Assembly (NCBI RefSeq): GCF_030818695.1 | Contig: NZ_JAUTAR010000001.1 | Coordinates: 3,218,501 to 3,282,500 of the forward strand | Origin: Chryseobacterium sp. SORGH_AS_0447 | Lineage (GTDB): Bacteria; Bacteroidota; Bacteroidia; Flavobacteriales; Weeksellaceae | Direction: 5' to 3' | DNA length: 64,000 nucleotides | Shown: in pieces, positions 44,923 to 53,098 of the stretch | Layout: each line of letters begins with the position of its first letter | How positions within the stretch are numbered: position 1 is the first letter of the stretch | Made by a program: the position numbers and the translations under genes | The notes under the pieces: model-generated | Seen by the model: the letters and a program-made list of their open reading frames with translations, nothing else | Databases searched by the model: none | Told to the model about the DNA's origin: nothing

Positions 44923-45000
44923 CTAATGTAGCCATGCATCAATGGAACAATATAACAATGTTTAAGATTGGTAAATTGCTACATTGTTATATTGGTAGAT
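44923..45000. repeat. CAATnnnAACAAT-type inverted repeat between purM and purN
   Basis: AACAATATAACAATG-type units face ATTGCTACATTGTTATATTGG, giving an AT-rich hairpin that fills the whole 83-bp gap between purM and purN. Confidence 0.6.
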
Positions 45001-45993
45001 TTATATTGAAAGATTGATCTTTTCGTTTCCTTCGGTAATTTCACCGATTTCGTAGGCATTATCCAGAAGGTGCAAGATTTTTTCTGCGTGTTCCGCATCT
45101 ACGACAACGATCATCCCAACCCCCATATTAAAGGTTCCGAACATTTCTTCACGGGCTACACCACCTCTTTTTTCCAGCTCCAGCATAATGCTCGGAATCC
45201 GGATTTTTGAAGCGTCGATAGAAGCACATAAGCCGTCACCGATAATTCTCGGAATATTTTCGTACAATCCTCCGCCGGTGATGTGAGCAATCCCTGCCAC
45301 TTTCACTTCTTCAAGGATCTTGTGAATATCTTTATAATAAAGTTTTGTAGGAACCAACAGAGTTTCGTACAAAGGCTTCCCTTCGAATTCTTCGTTGAAA
45401 TCCGGGAACACTTTTCTTACCAGGGAGAATCCGTTGGAATGGAATCCTGAACTTGGCAACGCGATGATTTTATCACCTGCTTTAATTGCAGACCCGTCGA
45501 TAATTTCATCTTTTTCAACAATTCCTACGCAGAATCCGGCAACATCGTAGTCTCCGGGCTGGTACATTCCCGGCATTTCAGCCGTTTCACCACCGATCAG
45601 GGCACAGTTGTTGTCTTTACAGGCGTTTACCATTCCCAAAACGATTTCAGCAGCAATTTCGGAATCCAATTTTCCGCAAGCCAAATAATCCAGGAAGAAT
45701 AAAGGCTTCGCACCGTGGCACAGGATATCGTTGGCACACATCGCAAAACAGTCTACTCCGATAGAGTCGTATTTTTTTGAGTCTAAAGCTACTTTCAGCT
45801 TGGTTCCTACTCCATCGGTTCCTGAAACAAGAACAGGATTCCGGTACCCTCCGATTTCATAGAAAGCTCCGAAACTTCCCAAATGGTTCAGTACATTAGA
45901 ATTGTGTGTTTCGCCCACCGCCTTTTTGATCTTGTCAACGGTTTTGTATCCTTCTTCTTTGTCTACGCCTGCTGATTTGTACGTGTTGCTCAT
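45001..45993 (-). CDS. purM: Phosphoribosylformylglycinamidine cyclo-ligase
   Basis: 330 residues. It closes the imidazole ring to give AIR (purine step 5). Motifs: VSGTDGVGTKLK, GGETAEMPGMY and ITGGGLYENIPR. It is the first gene of the same-strand purine block purM-purN-purH-purD-guaA; purL, purS/Q, purE and purK are not in the window. Confidence 0.97.
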   Translation of the reverse strand: MSNTYKSAGVDKEEGYKTVDKIKKAVGETHNSNVLNHLGSFGAFYEIGGYRNPVLVSGTDGVGTKLKVALDSKKYDSIGVDCFAMCANDILCHGAKPLFFLDYLACGKLDSEIAAEIVLGMVNACKDNNCALIGGETAEMPGMYQPGDYDVAGFCVGIVEKDEIIDGSAIKAGDKIIALPSSGFHSNGFSLVRKVFPDFNEEFEGKPLYETLLVPTKLYYKDIHKILEEVKVAGIAHITGGGLYENIPRIIGDGLCASIDASKIRIPSIMLELEKRGGVAREEMFGTFNMGVGMIVVVDAEHAEKILHLLDNAYEIGEITEGNEKINLSI

Positions 45994-46009
45994 AATATTT
46001 TAAATAATC

Positions 46010-46083
46010 TAGCAATGCCTCAGTTTAACAGTGTAACAATGCTTTCAACAGGTAACATTGATAAACCGGCACATTATATTGTC
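46010..46083. repeat. CAATG/AACATTG-type repeat upstream of purM
   Basis: TAGCAATGCCTCAGTTTAAC-type sequence followed by inverted GGTAACATTGATAAACCGG-type sequence; degenerate member of the family at 44283 and 44923. Confidence 0.45.
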
Positions 46084-46105
46084 TTTTATTTCAAATTTTG
46101 AAAAC

Positions 46106-46137
46106 AAAAAAGCCGACAATCTTAGTAGATTATCGGC
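46106..46137 (-). terminator. Terminator of a small stand-alone unit
   Basis: Minus strand: GCCGATAATCT, loop ACTA, AGATTGTCGGC, then T6 (one mismatch in an 11-bp stem). It lies 8 bp after the stop of a 24-codon ORF. Confidence 0.75.
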
Positions 46138-46144
46138 CGTTGTT

Positions 46145-46219
46145 TTATCTCAGAATTTCAGAGCCCACAATATTCCCTTTCTTGTACGAATGTTCTTTAA
46201 AAGTGGTCTGAATTTTCAT
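46145..46219 (-). CDS. Possible 24-residue microprotein or leader peptide
   Basis: ATG at 46219, TAA at 46145. The peptide is Lys-rich (MKIQTTFKEHSYKKGN then IVGSEILR). It has its own exact promoter box (TATCTTTG, 46234-46241) 14 nt upstream, a purine-rich AAAAAGAAAAAAG leader, and a terminator immediately after, so a ~120-nt transcript is predicted. Whether the product is a peptide or a small RNA is open. Confidence 0.45.
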   Translation of the reverse strand: MKIQTTFKEHSYKKGNIVGSEILR

Positions 46220-46233
46220 CTTTTTTCTTTTTG

Positions 46234-46241
46234 CAAAGATA
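46234..46241 (-). promoter_or_regulatory. Promoter -7 box of the small unit
   Basis: Exact TATCTTTG on the minus strand, between the FMN reductase stop (46266) and the 24-codon ORF. Confidence 0.55.
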
Positions 46242-46265
46242 TTAATTTTATATTAATTTTCAAAC

Positions 46266-46817
46266 CTATTTTTCAAGGATCGACTCCAAAGCAGAAATCT
46301 TAGCGATTTTCTCTTTTAATTCGTTGTCTTTCTCCTCGTTAGAAATCTTTTGAGCCGATTTGTCAAAATTATCATTGAAGAAAGGAAGTGTAAAGGTATC
46401 GATGATATTACCACCGTGCAGCGGGAAACGTTTTTCTGCCGCTTCCAAAACGCCTAATCCGCCTCTTCCTCCGGGAGCTGTAGCCATCAGCAACATCGGC
46501 TTCTCATTCCATACGGCTCTGTTCTTGATCCTGGAAGTCCAGTCGAACACATTTTTAAAAGCCGTGGAATACGTTCCGTTATGCTCGGACAGTGAAACCA
46601 ACAGGATGTTAGCCGCATCAATTTTGGCTGCAAGATCTACTGCCTGCTGCGGCACTCCGCTTTCCACTTCACGCTGGTGTTTGTAGATCGGCATTTCAAA
46701 ATCATTCATGTCTACGACTTCTACCTCTGCGTTCGGAATAAGTGAAGCAGCATAAGAGACTAAAAGTTTATTGATCGACGTATCGGAATTGCTTCCTGCA
46801 ATAGCTAGTATTTTCAT
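46266..46817 (-). CDS. NAD(P)H-dependent FMN reductase (flavodoxin fold)
   Basis: 183 residues. The flavin phosphate loop GSNSDTSINK (about 8-17), PIYKHQRE and SLSEHNGTYSTAFKNVFDW are typical of the NADPH_dep_FMN_reductase (chromate/quinone/azo reductase-like) family. It probably reduces quinones or flavins with NAD(P)H as protection against redox stress. Single gene. Confidence 0.9.
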   Translation of the reverse strand: MKILAIAGSNSDTSINKLLVSYAASLIPNAEVEVVDMNDFEMPIYKHQREVESGVPQQAVDLAAKIDAANILLVSLSEHNGTYSTAFKNVFDWTSRIKNRAVWNEKPMLLMATAPGGRGGLGVLEAAEKRFPLHGGNIIDTFTLPFFNDNFDKSAQKISNEEKDNELKEKIAKISALESILEK

Positions 46818-47140
46818 TGTTATGTCTGTTGAGTAAGTTTATTTAATTGTTAAAGCAAAGATCGTAAGATTTTTGGGAAACGCGATGTTTTTATATATAG
46901 ATTATTGTTAAACTTCTTATTGATTGTTTGATAGTGATGTAACGCAAATTTTATGACTCATTATTTTTAAGTCCGCTAGGTACCTTAACGATTTCAGCAT
47001 TAATTTATATTCAAAAAAGATCGTAATGTTTTTAAATCAATATTCTGAAAATAAATAATATTGTCATTGAAAGAAATTCTATGAATTTCCGACACCCCTC
47101 CAGAGAGGGAATGTCAGTTAAGGATTTACTTTATGATGCA
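46818..47140. other. Intergenic region with one repeat copy, no gene
   Basis: 323 bp of AT-rich DNA. The only structured part is 47074-47125 (AAATTCTATGAATTTCC, then ACCCCTCCAGAGAGGG, then GTTAAGGAT), a diverged copy of 48105-48163 on the other side of the pirin gene. Confidence 0.5.
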
Positions 47141-47869
47141 TTATTTTAAATAGGCCGGCAATTCCATCGGAACTTCCATCAGTAGGATCTCGGTATCTTC
47201 CACTGCTTCGATGTTAAAGCTTTGGGTATCCCAGATTCCCAGGCCATCTCTCTCGTTCAGAATTCGGTCACCGACTTTCGCGCTTCCTTTCAATACAAAA
47301 GCATACACCCCATTTCCATTTTTGTTCAGCATATAATTTTTGCCGTTTCCTTTGGTAAAATTCGCCAGGTTGAACCATGCATCCTGATGAATCCACACCC
47401 CGTCATCGTTTTTATCCGGAGACAGGATCTGCTGGAACCCGTTGATCTTTTCGCCTTCTTTAATGCTCTTCTGATCATATCTCGGCTCAACCCCTACTTC
47501 TCTCGGAAATACCCAGATCTGCAGAAATTTTACCGCCTGGTCTTTGTTCTTATTGTATTCGCTGTGCATCACCCCGGTTCCGGCACTCATCACCTGGATT
47601 TCCCCTTTCTTAATTACCGCGGTGGTTCCCATGGAATCTTTATGTTCCAGATCGCCTTCCAATGGAATGGAAATGATCTCCATATCCCGGTGCGGATGGG
47701 TTCCAAAACCCATTCCCTGAGTTACGGTATCGTCATTCAATACCCTTAATACGCCGAAGTTCATCCTATCCTGATTCTGATAGCCCGCAAAGCTAAAAGT
47801 ATGGTAACTGTTCAGCCATCCGTGGTTGGCATGTCCTCTTGTATCTGCTTTGTGATATACTGTTTTCAT
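47141..47869 (-). CDS. Pirin family protein (YhhW-like)
   Basis: 242 residues, bicupin. The N-terminal cupin carries the metal-binding set THPHRDMEIISIPLEGDLEHKD, and MSAGTGVMHSEYN is diagnostic. Related bacterial pirins are quercetinases or redox-linked regulators; the true substrate is unknown. The -7 box TACCTTTG lies 19 nt upstream. Confidence 0.9.
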   Translation of the reverse strand: MKTVYHKADTRGHANHGWLNSYHTFSFAGYQNQDRMNFGVLRVLNDDTVTQGMGFGTHPHRDMEIISIPLEGDLEHKDSMGTTAVIKKGEIQVMSAGTGVMHSEYNKNKDQAVKFLQIWVFPREVGVEPRYDQKSIKEGEKINGFQQILSPDKNDDGVWIHQDAWFNLANFTKGNGKNYMLNKNGNGVYAFVLKGSAKVGDRILNERDGLGIWDTQSFNIEAVEDTEILLMEVPMELPAYLK

Positions 47870-47888
47870 ATCGTGATTATTTATAGTA

Positions 47889-47896
47889 CAAAGGTA
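47889..47896 (-). promoter_or_regulatory. Pirin gene promoter -7 box
   Basis: Exact TACCTTTG on the minus strand, 19 nt before the ATG. Confidence 0.45.
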
Positions 47897-48104
47897 CGCT
47901 GTCTCGATCGGGAAAATGTTGATGTAAGGTAAGAAAGAAAGGGTTCCAAGGTTCTAAGTTTAAAGTTTAAATTGCAGCACTTTCCTGTGGTTTATGGCGG
48001 CGACAGTAAACTGGTGTCAATGGTCAATTCCTTCGGGTCAATGGTCAATTTCTATCAATCATGATTGGATGTTCACCTTTGATGCATGCAAAACCACCCC
48101 GTCA

Positions 48105-48163
48105 AAAATTCTTTGAATTTTCTCCACCTCTCCGGATCGGGAGGGGAATTGCGGTTAAGGGTT
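48105..48163. repeat. AAATTCTTTGAATTT...GGGAGGGGAAT repeat
   Basis: Palindromic AAATTCTTTGAATTT followed by a CCTCTCC/GGGAGGGG stem and GCGGTTAAGGG. It shares order and most bases with 47074-47125. Confidence 0.6.
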
Positions 48164-48177
48164 TCAGTTGTTGGAAT

Positions 48178-48380
48178 GCGCAAGGACGCAAAGCTTTGGG
48201 TAAAGGCAAGACATAAAAGGCGCAAGGAATTTGACAAAGTCAAATTTTCATGCTGCTGATCATATTATTGCTTATATTTCAAATAATTAATAAGCGGTAT
48301 TCAATTTTATCAGAGATAAAATCTTTGCGCCTTTTCCACGTAAGATATTATTAAATCCTGTTGCGACCTTTGCGTTTGCC
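48178..48380. mobile_element. MITE-like non-coding element with subterminal hairpins
   Basis: The ends are inverted and related: left GCGCAAGGACGCAAAG, right (reverse complement) GGCAAACGCAAAGGTCGCAA. Both sides carry AAAAGGCGCAA followed by a perfect 8-bp hairpin: AATTTGAC-aaa-GTCAAATT (48228-48246) and ATTTTATC-aga-GATAAAAT (48304-48322). No ORF. The left hairpin shares GACTTTGTCAAA with the RAYT repeats. Confidence 0.5.
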
Positions 48381-48519
48381 AACACTTCTGCAATATAAAA
48401 TTCACTCTTCAATTCTTGTTAGTATTAAATTCTTTCGGGTTAATAGTTGATTTGTAAGAAAATTCACTTGCGAAGCAAAATTGACCATTCACCATTCACC
48501 ATTCACCCTCAATCTTCCG

Positions 48520-49686
48520 CTAAAACGCTTCTTCGATCTTTGAGTTTTTCCGGAGGATCATCAGAAGAATGAAGATAAGGATCATGCAGCCTGTAAGAAA
48601 CTGAAGGATCAGAGCAGTCTGATTTGAAAAGTGTCCCAGTGTATTGGTGATAATGCCCGTTCCGGTTTGGTTGGCCGCCATTAAAAAGCCGGAAACCAGC
48701 ACCGACAGGGACGGAAATTCTACCGTTCCCCAGCCGATGGAGCCCGGGAATATACTGCCCATGAAAAATCCGGTAAGGAACATCATAAGCACCAGCAGTC
48801 CGGCATCAGGATAGGCCCAAAGCACCGTCAGCAATACAGCAACCGCTACAGGCGAACCCAGAAATACATACGACAGGTTGAATTTTTTGGAAAAGATTCC
48901 AAAAAGCAGCCGGTTAGCCGCAATCCCACCCCAAAAAAGGGACAGCCCGAGACTTGCCTGCTGATTGCCGAGCCCTTGGTTTTTAAGGATTACGGCTCCG
49001 AAACTCCCAAAGGTCCCTTCAATAAAACCGTAAAAAACAATTGCCGTAAAAAACAGCCAGAGCCGGGAAGGGATTTTAAAATGTCCGGGAAGCTGGAAGA
49101 GTGATCCTTTTTCAAGCCGGAGACTAAGGAAAAAAATAAACAGGACTGCTACCAGTATAAATACCGTTCCCGGAACATACATCCAGTGCTGTAAGCTTCC
49201 GACGGCATTCATCATTAACGGAGAAGCAGACGTTCCGAGGCCTACCAGGAACTGCAGGATAAGGATCGCGGAAGATTGATTGCCCTCGAATAAACTGGCT
49301 GCCAAAGGATTCAAGGTGGTGATGGAAAGCCCGAAGCCGGTTCCGGTACAGGCTACCAGTACCATCAACGCCGGAAACAAAACCGATTGGTCTTCCATAA
49401 AAAACTGTAATACCCATAAACCTACCGTCGCGGCCATCATCAGCACCAACCCTATCCCTAAAATGAGCTTGGGTCCAGCTTTGTTCACCAGGAAAGGAGC
49501 TGCAAGACACGAAGCAATGATGCAGATGACCTGCGGGATAAACAGGTTACCAAATTGTGCCGACGAAAGACCGAAAAGCGAAGCATCCGTGAAAGCGCTG
49601 CTCAGCGCCGGAAAGATCACGAAATTAAGTCCCGTGAAAAATGCCAGCAGATAAACGACGGTAATTTTGGCTATGCTTGACTTCAT
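48520..49686 (-). CDS. MFS transporter (FucP-like)
   Basis: 388 residues, about 12 membrane helices. The N-terminal helix pattern (YLLAFFTGLNFVIFPALSSAF, then FGNLFIPQVICIIASCLAAPFL) and short loops fit MFS sugar/small-solute porters of FucP type; the substrate is unknown. The start overlaps the GMC oxidoreductase stop by 4 bp (ATGA), so it probably imports or exports the substrate or product of that enzyme. Confidence 0.82.
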   Translation of the reverse strand: MKSSIAKITVVYLLAFFTGLNFVIFPALSSAFTDASLFGLSSAQFGNLFIPQVICIIASCLAAPFLVNKAGPKLILGIGLVLMMAATVGLWVLQFFMEDQSVLFPALMVLVACTGTGFGLSITTLNPLAASLFEGNQSSAILILQFLVGLGTSASPLMMNAVGSLQHWMYVPGTVFILVAVLFIFFLSLRLEKGSLFQLPGHFKIPSRLWLFFTAIVFYGFIEGTFGSFGAVILKNQGLGNQQASLGLSLFWGGIAANRLLFGIFSKKFNLSYVFLGSPVAVAVLLTVLWAYPDAGLLVLMMFLTGFFMGSIFPGSIGWGTVEFPSLSVLVSGFLMAANQTGTGIITNTLGHFSNQTALILQFLTGCMILIFILLMILRKNSKIEEAF

Positions 49687-51215
49687 GATTTCAGCACGTT
49701 ATTTTTGATATGTTCTCCAACTCTCAAAGCCATTGCAATAATGGTTAGTGCCGGATTTACTGCCCCGCTGGAAACGAAAAAGCCGCCGTCGACAATATAA
49801 AGATTATTAAGATCATGGGCCTTACAATAGGTATCAACTACTGAAGTTGCCGGGTCTGTACCCATGCGGGTAGTTCCGTTTTGGTGTGCAGGCGAAGCAA
49901 TGTCCATTCCTTTACTGAAATAGATTCCTTTGAACAGGAATGAGTCAAATTTTCCGGAAGCTTTTAGCGCTCTGATCAGTTCTTCTTTTAAATAGCTGTG
50001 TCCCTTTTGGTTGTTCGGCGTGTAGCTGATCTTGATCTGCCCGTTTTCTACGGTTACCCTGTTTTCGGGATCCGGAAGGTCTTCGGAAGTAAGCCAGAAA
50101 TCAACGGCGTGTTTCGCCATCAGCTCAAAAGTAAATCCGGGAGCCGGTACGGGGCTGTCTGCTTTAATTTGATGTTCATCGGATTTCCCCAGCATCTGGA
50201 TGTGCCCGAGCGGATATTCATAGCCTTTGTTGGCATGGTAAAAATCATTAACTCCGAAAGTTTTCCCGAATTTGGTCGGATTCGGCTCGGTGTAGAGCGC
50301 CACTAATGCGGAATTTTGGTGGAACATATAATTTCGCCCAACCTGATCCGAAGAGTTCGCCAGTCCGTTGGGGAATTTTTCACTTTTGCTTTCCAGAAGA
50401 AGGGCAGCCGAATTGATGGCTCCCGCTGAAAGAATCACCAGTTCCGCTGTTAGCGTTTTGGTTTCGCCGTTCTGTTCCACTACGATTCCGGTAACCGTAT
50501 CGCCCTGGTCATTCGTGCTCAGCTTCAGGACTTTAGTATTGGTCATCAGTTCCACATTCGGATGTTCCAATGCTTTTGAAAGTGAACACAGATGGGCATC
50601 GCCTTTTCTTTCCGCAGCATCAGGAAAACCGTCGAAACGGTCTAGCGTATAAGGTGCATTGGCTGACGCATGAGGTTCGAAATTAACCCCCACCGGAAGC
50701 TCAAAAGGATGCCAGCCGTAGTCTGATAATTGATCTACCACTTCCTGGATCCTGGGTTCGTGAGGCAGTGCCGGATACGGATAAGGGGCTTCATCAAAAG
50801 GTTCGGTAGGATCCGACCCTCTTTTTCCGTGAACATAGAACAGCTTTTCTGCCTGAAGATAATATTCTTTCATATCTTCGTATTGGATGGGCCATGCCGG
50901 CGAAGTTCCGCCATAATGTTCTATTTCCTTAAAGTCTTCTTCGCGCAATCTAAACAATGCGGCACCATAAAATTTAGTATTTCCTCCTACATTGTAATGC
51001 ATTCCGGGACGGAAAGGTTTGTTGTTTTTATCCAGCCATTGGTCGGTTGTCGTATACCTGTTCTTCTGGAAAACTTCTACCGAATCCCAGTTTTCTTTTT
51101 CTACCGGAACGTAATCCCCGCGTTCCAGAACCAGTATTTTTTTTCCGCTGTCTGCCAGCTGATAAGCCATGGTGGCACCACCGGCTCCGCTTCCAATGAT
51201 AATAATGTCGTACAT
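49683..51215 (-). CDS. GMC-family FAD-dependent oxidoreductase
   Basis: 510 residues. The N-terminal FAD-binding motif IIIGSGAGGATMAYQLADSG, HYNVGGNTKFYGAALFR, ILSAGAINSAALLLESK (GMC signature 2) and the C-terminal GTTRMG followed by VDGGFFVSSGAVNPALTI (catalytic His/Asn region) are present. GMC enzymes oxidise alcohols or sugars (choline, glucose, cellobiose). No TAT signal is visible, so it is probably cytoplasmic. It forms an operon with the MFS porter. Confidence 0.9.
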   Translation of the reverse strand: MYDIIIIGSGAGGATMAYQLADSGKKILVLERGDYVPVEKENWDSVEVFQKNRYTTTDQWLDKNNKPFRPGMHYNVGGNTKFYGAALFRLREEDFKEIEHYGGTSPAWPIQYEDMKEYYLQAEKLFYVHGKRGSDPTEPFDEAPYPYPALPHEPRIQEVVDQLSDYGWHPFELPVGVNFEPHASANAPYTLDRFDGFPDAAERKGDAHLCSLSKALEHPNVELMTNTKVLKLSTNDQGDTVTGIVVEQNGETKTLTAELVILSAGAINSAALLLESKSEKFPNGLANSSDQVGRNYMFHQNSALVALYTEPNPTKFGKTFGVNDFYHANKGYEYPLGHIQMLGKSDEHQIKADSPVPAPGFTFELMAKHAVDFWLTSEDLPDPENRVTVENGQIKISYTPNNQKGHSYLKEELIRALKASGKFDSFLFKGIYFSKGMDIASPAHQNGTTRMGTDPATSVVDTYCKAHDLNNLYIVDGGFFVSSGAVNPALTIIAMALRVGEHIKNNVLKS

Positions 51216-51575
51216 CTCAGTTTGTTTTTATTTAAAGTTAATGATTACAAGCTGTGTTCAGCTTAAGAAAAAATTAAATTTCGATAGATTATGCAAATCG
51301 GAAACCAAACAGGAAGGGATGATTTTCGATCAACAGCAATTCTATTTTAACCGTAAAAGAGACAAAAGATCATACGAATCATTAACTGCGATTGTAACAC
51401 ATGAGTTACATGAGATAATGATGAACGCTTTGAAAATATTTTTCAGAGCGCATAAGAGAGAAAATCAAAGATTTTTAGTAAAAAAGTCTGTATCAAAATG
51501 AAACAGACTTTTGGATGGTGCATTTATGTGAGGGACATTAGCAACCTATGTTTTCAGAACCGTAAGAATCAATAA
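51216..51575. other. Intergenic region, no convincing gene
   Basis: 360 bp. A plus-strand open frame through 51257-51501 is AT-rich, lacks a good start and overlaps the GMC gene antisense. The only clear signal is a terminator at 51480-51512 for the exported-protein pair. Confidence 0.5.
51480..51512 (-). terminator. Terminator of the duplicated exported-protein genes
   Basis: Minus strand AAAAGTCTGT, loop, ACAGACTTTT, then further T. The loop contains the same TGTATCAAAA word as the direct repeats at 53099-53160. Confidence 0.65.
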
Positions 51576-52292
51576 TTATCTTAAAAGAATTAAAGTAAAA
51601 CCGTTTTCTCCGGCATTACCTCTGGTGGTATTTGCCGTACATCCTCCACTATACCGGGCAAGCATGTAGTAAGTTCCGGCCTGCAGGTATCCGACATTGG
51701 TAGAGTAAATAAAATCGAAGAGGTTTCCGCTTGCGAAATGCGCATCCTGTATGGCAAATGCAGGGTTCGTCCAACTGGTGCTGCTGGTACTTAAGTTATA
51801 AGCAATAAAACTTCCGCAACCTGAAGGGGATTTATCAGTAATCAGACGTGGGCTGATGAGGTAATATCCCGGAATTGTAACTGTTGCGGAAGCACCGGTC
51901 CAAGTATGTGCGGTTGAAAGTGCTACAGAAGTTCCTGCCGTGGAATTGATAACTACCGGAGGGGCGGAGTTTTGCCATGTCGCGACACCGTTTGCATCAG
52001 AAACAAGCAATTTGCCATTTCCTTCAGTCCCGTCAGCAATCCTTACAGCGCCAGTGGTTTCACTCCTGATGTGAAGTTTATTAGTAGGATTTGATGTTCC
52101 GATTCCTACATTACCGTTAACAAGTATGGTAAAATCATTAGCTTGCTGCGCTGCTGAGGGAATGCCTGTAATAGAATTATCTTTTGATGCGTCCACGGTA
52201 AAAATACCCTGAGGATTTGCCGTGTTTATTCCCACCTGAGAATATGTAAATCCCGACATGAATAAAAGTAGAGTAACGTAATAATTTTTCAT
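51576..52292 (-). CDS. Exported beta-rich protein, duplicate 2
   Basis: 238 residues. Signal peptide (KNYYVTLLLFMSGFTYS), then VGINTANPQGIFTVDASKD and GNVGIGTSNPTNKLHI (the short motif common in Bacteroidota tail-fibre-like/endosialidase-chaperone-like proteins), and a C-terminal beta domain ending ENGFTLILLR. It is closely similar along its whole length to the gene 17 bp upstream. No T9SS domain. Function unknown; probably a surface or secreted structural protein. Confidence 0.75.
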   Translation of the reverse strand: MKNYYVTLLLFMSGFTYSQVGINTANPQGIFTVDASKDNSITGIPSAAQQANDFTILVNGNVGIGTSNPTNKLHIRSETTGAVRIADGTEGNGKLLVSDANGVATWQNSAPPVVINSTAGTSVALSTAHTWTGASATVTIPGYYLISPRLITDKSPSGCGSFIAYNLSTSSTSWTNPAFAIQDAHFASGNLFDFIYSTNVGYLQAGTYYMLARYSGGCTANTTRGNAGENGFTLILLR

Positions 52293-52309
52293 TTTTCTTA
52301 ATCGTTTAA

Positions 52310-53029
52310 CTATCTCAATAAAGTAAGGGTAAAAGCATTTTCTCCTGACGTTGCGCGGCTTGTGTTTGAGGTGCAGCTGCCGGCTGACCGGACCAGCATA
52401 TAATATGTTCCGGGACTCAGGAAGGCTACATTCGTGGAGAAAATAAAATCAAAAAGACTGCTGGGAGCAAAGTGCGCATCCTGTATTGTGAAAGCTTGAT
52501 TCACCAGCGTTGTTGTACTTTTACTCAGGTTGTAAGCAATAAAATTGGAACAGTTGGCGGGCGTATGATCCGTAATCAGTCTTGGACTGATCAGATAATA
52601 TCCAGGAATTGTTACTGTTGCTGATGCTCCGAGATAAGTTAATGAACTTTGTACCTGAGTCGAAATTCCCGTGGTTGAATTTAAAATTACCGGTGGCGCA
52701 GAATTCTGCCACGTTCCCACTCCATTGGCATCTGATACGAAAATTTTCCCGTTTCCTTCTGTGCCGTCTGCTATTCTGAAAGCTCCGCTTGCCGTACTGC
52801 TTATGTGCAGTTTGTTCGTGGGTACATCTGTACCGATACCGGTATTTCCGTTGGAGAGAATGTTCAGATCGTTGGCCTGTTGTGCCGAAGCAGGTACCCC
52901 TGAGACCGGATTATCCTTTGCGGCATCCACGGTAAAAACGCCTTGAGGATTTGCAGTGTTGATTCCTACTTGGGGGTAGATCGCCGTAAACCATACGAGA
53001 GCTATACCTGAAACAATTTTTCTTTTCAT
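52310..53029 (-). CDS. Exported beta-rich protein, duplicate 1
   Basis: 239 residues, colinear with the following gene: VGINTANPQGVFTVDAAKD, GNTGIGTDVPTNKLHI, ISPRLITDHTPANC and a final ENAFTLTLLR. The pair is a recent tandem duplication. It is the first gene of the unit and lies directly behind three phased direct repeats and downstream of a sensor kinase-response regulator operon, which may control it. Confidence 0.75.
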   Translation of the reverse strand: MKRKIVSGIALVWFTAIYPQVGINTANPQGVFTVDAAKDNPVSGVPASAQQANDLNILSNGNTGIGTDVPTNKLHISSTASGAFRIADGTEGNGKIFVSDANGVGTWQNSAPPVILNSTTGISTQVQSSLTYLGASATVTIPGYYLISPRLITDHTPANCSNFIAYNLSKSTTTLVNQAFTIQDAHFAPSSLFDFIFSTNVAFLSPGTYYMLVRSAGSCTSNTSRATSGENAFTLTLLR

Positions 53030-53059
53030 ATATAAAGAGTTTGGTAATTATATCGCTTT

Positions 53060-53067
53060 CAAAATTA
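53060..53067 (-). promoter_or_regulatory. Promoter -7 box of the exported-protein pair
   Basis: Exact TAATTTTG on the minus strand, 30 nt before the ATG at 53029. The direct repeats start about 30 bp further upstream. Confidence 0.5.
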
Positions 53068-53098
53068 TGGATTTGACGATCTTTAATAAAAAAACGCC

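Larger units (their letters stand above)
48010..48515. repeat. Repeat-rich intergenic region bounded by GGTCAATT-type repeats
   Basis: No gene from 47897 to 48519. Left: GGTGTCAATGGTCAATTCC and GGGTCAATGGTCAATTTC. Right: inverted and tandem, AATTGACCATTCACCATTC with three CATTCACC units before the MFS gene end. A CCACCCCGTC...GAGGGGAAT element (48105-48163) and a MITE-like unit (48178-48380) lie between. Confidence 0.6.

Noticed and set aside
46058..46303. Plus-strand open frame of 81 residues
   Set aside because: Runs antisense across the small promoter-ORF-terminator unit and the FMN reductase end; composition is not protein-like.
51257..51501. Plus-strand open frame downstream of the GMC oxidoreductase gene
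   Set aside because: Starts antisense inside the GMC gene, AT-rich, no recognisable domain, and ends in a terminator hairpin of the opposite strand.
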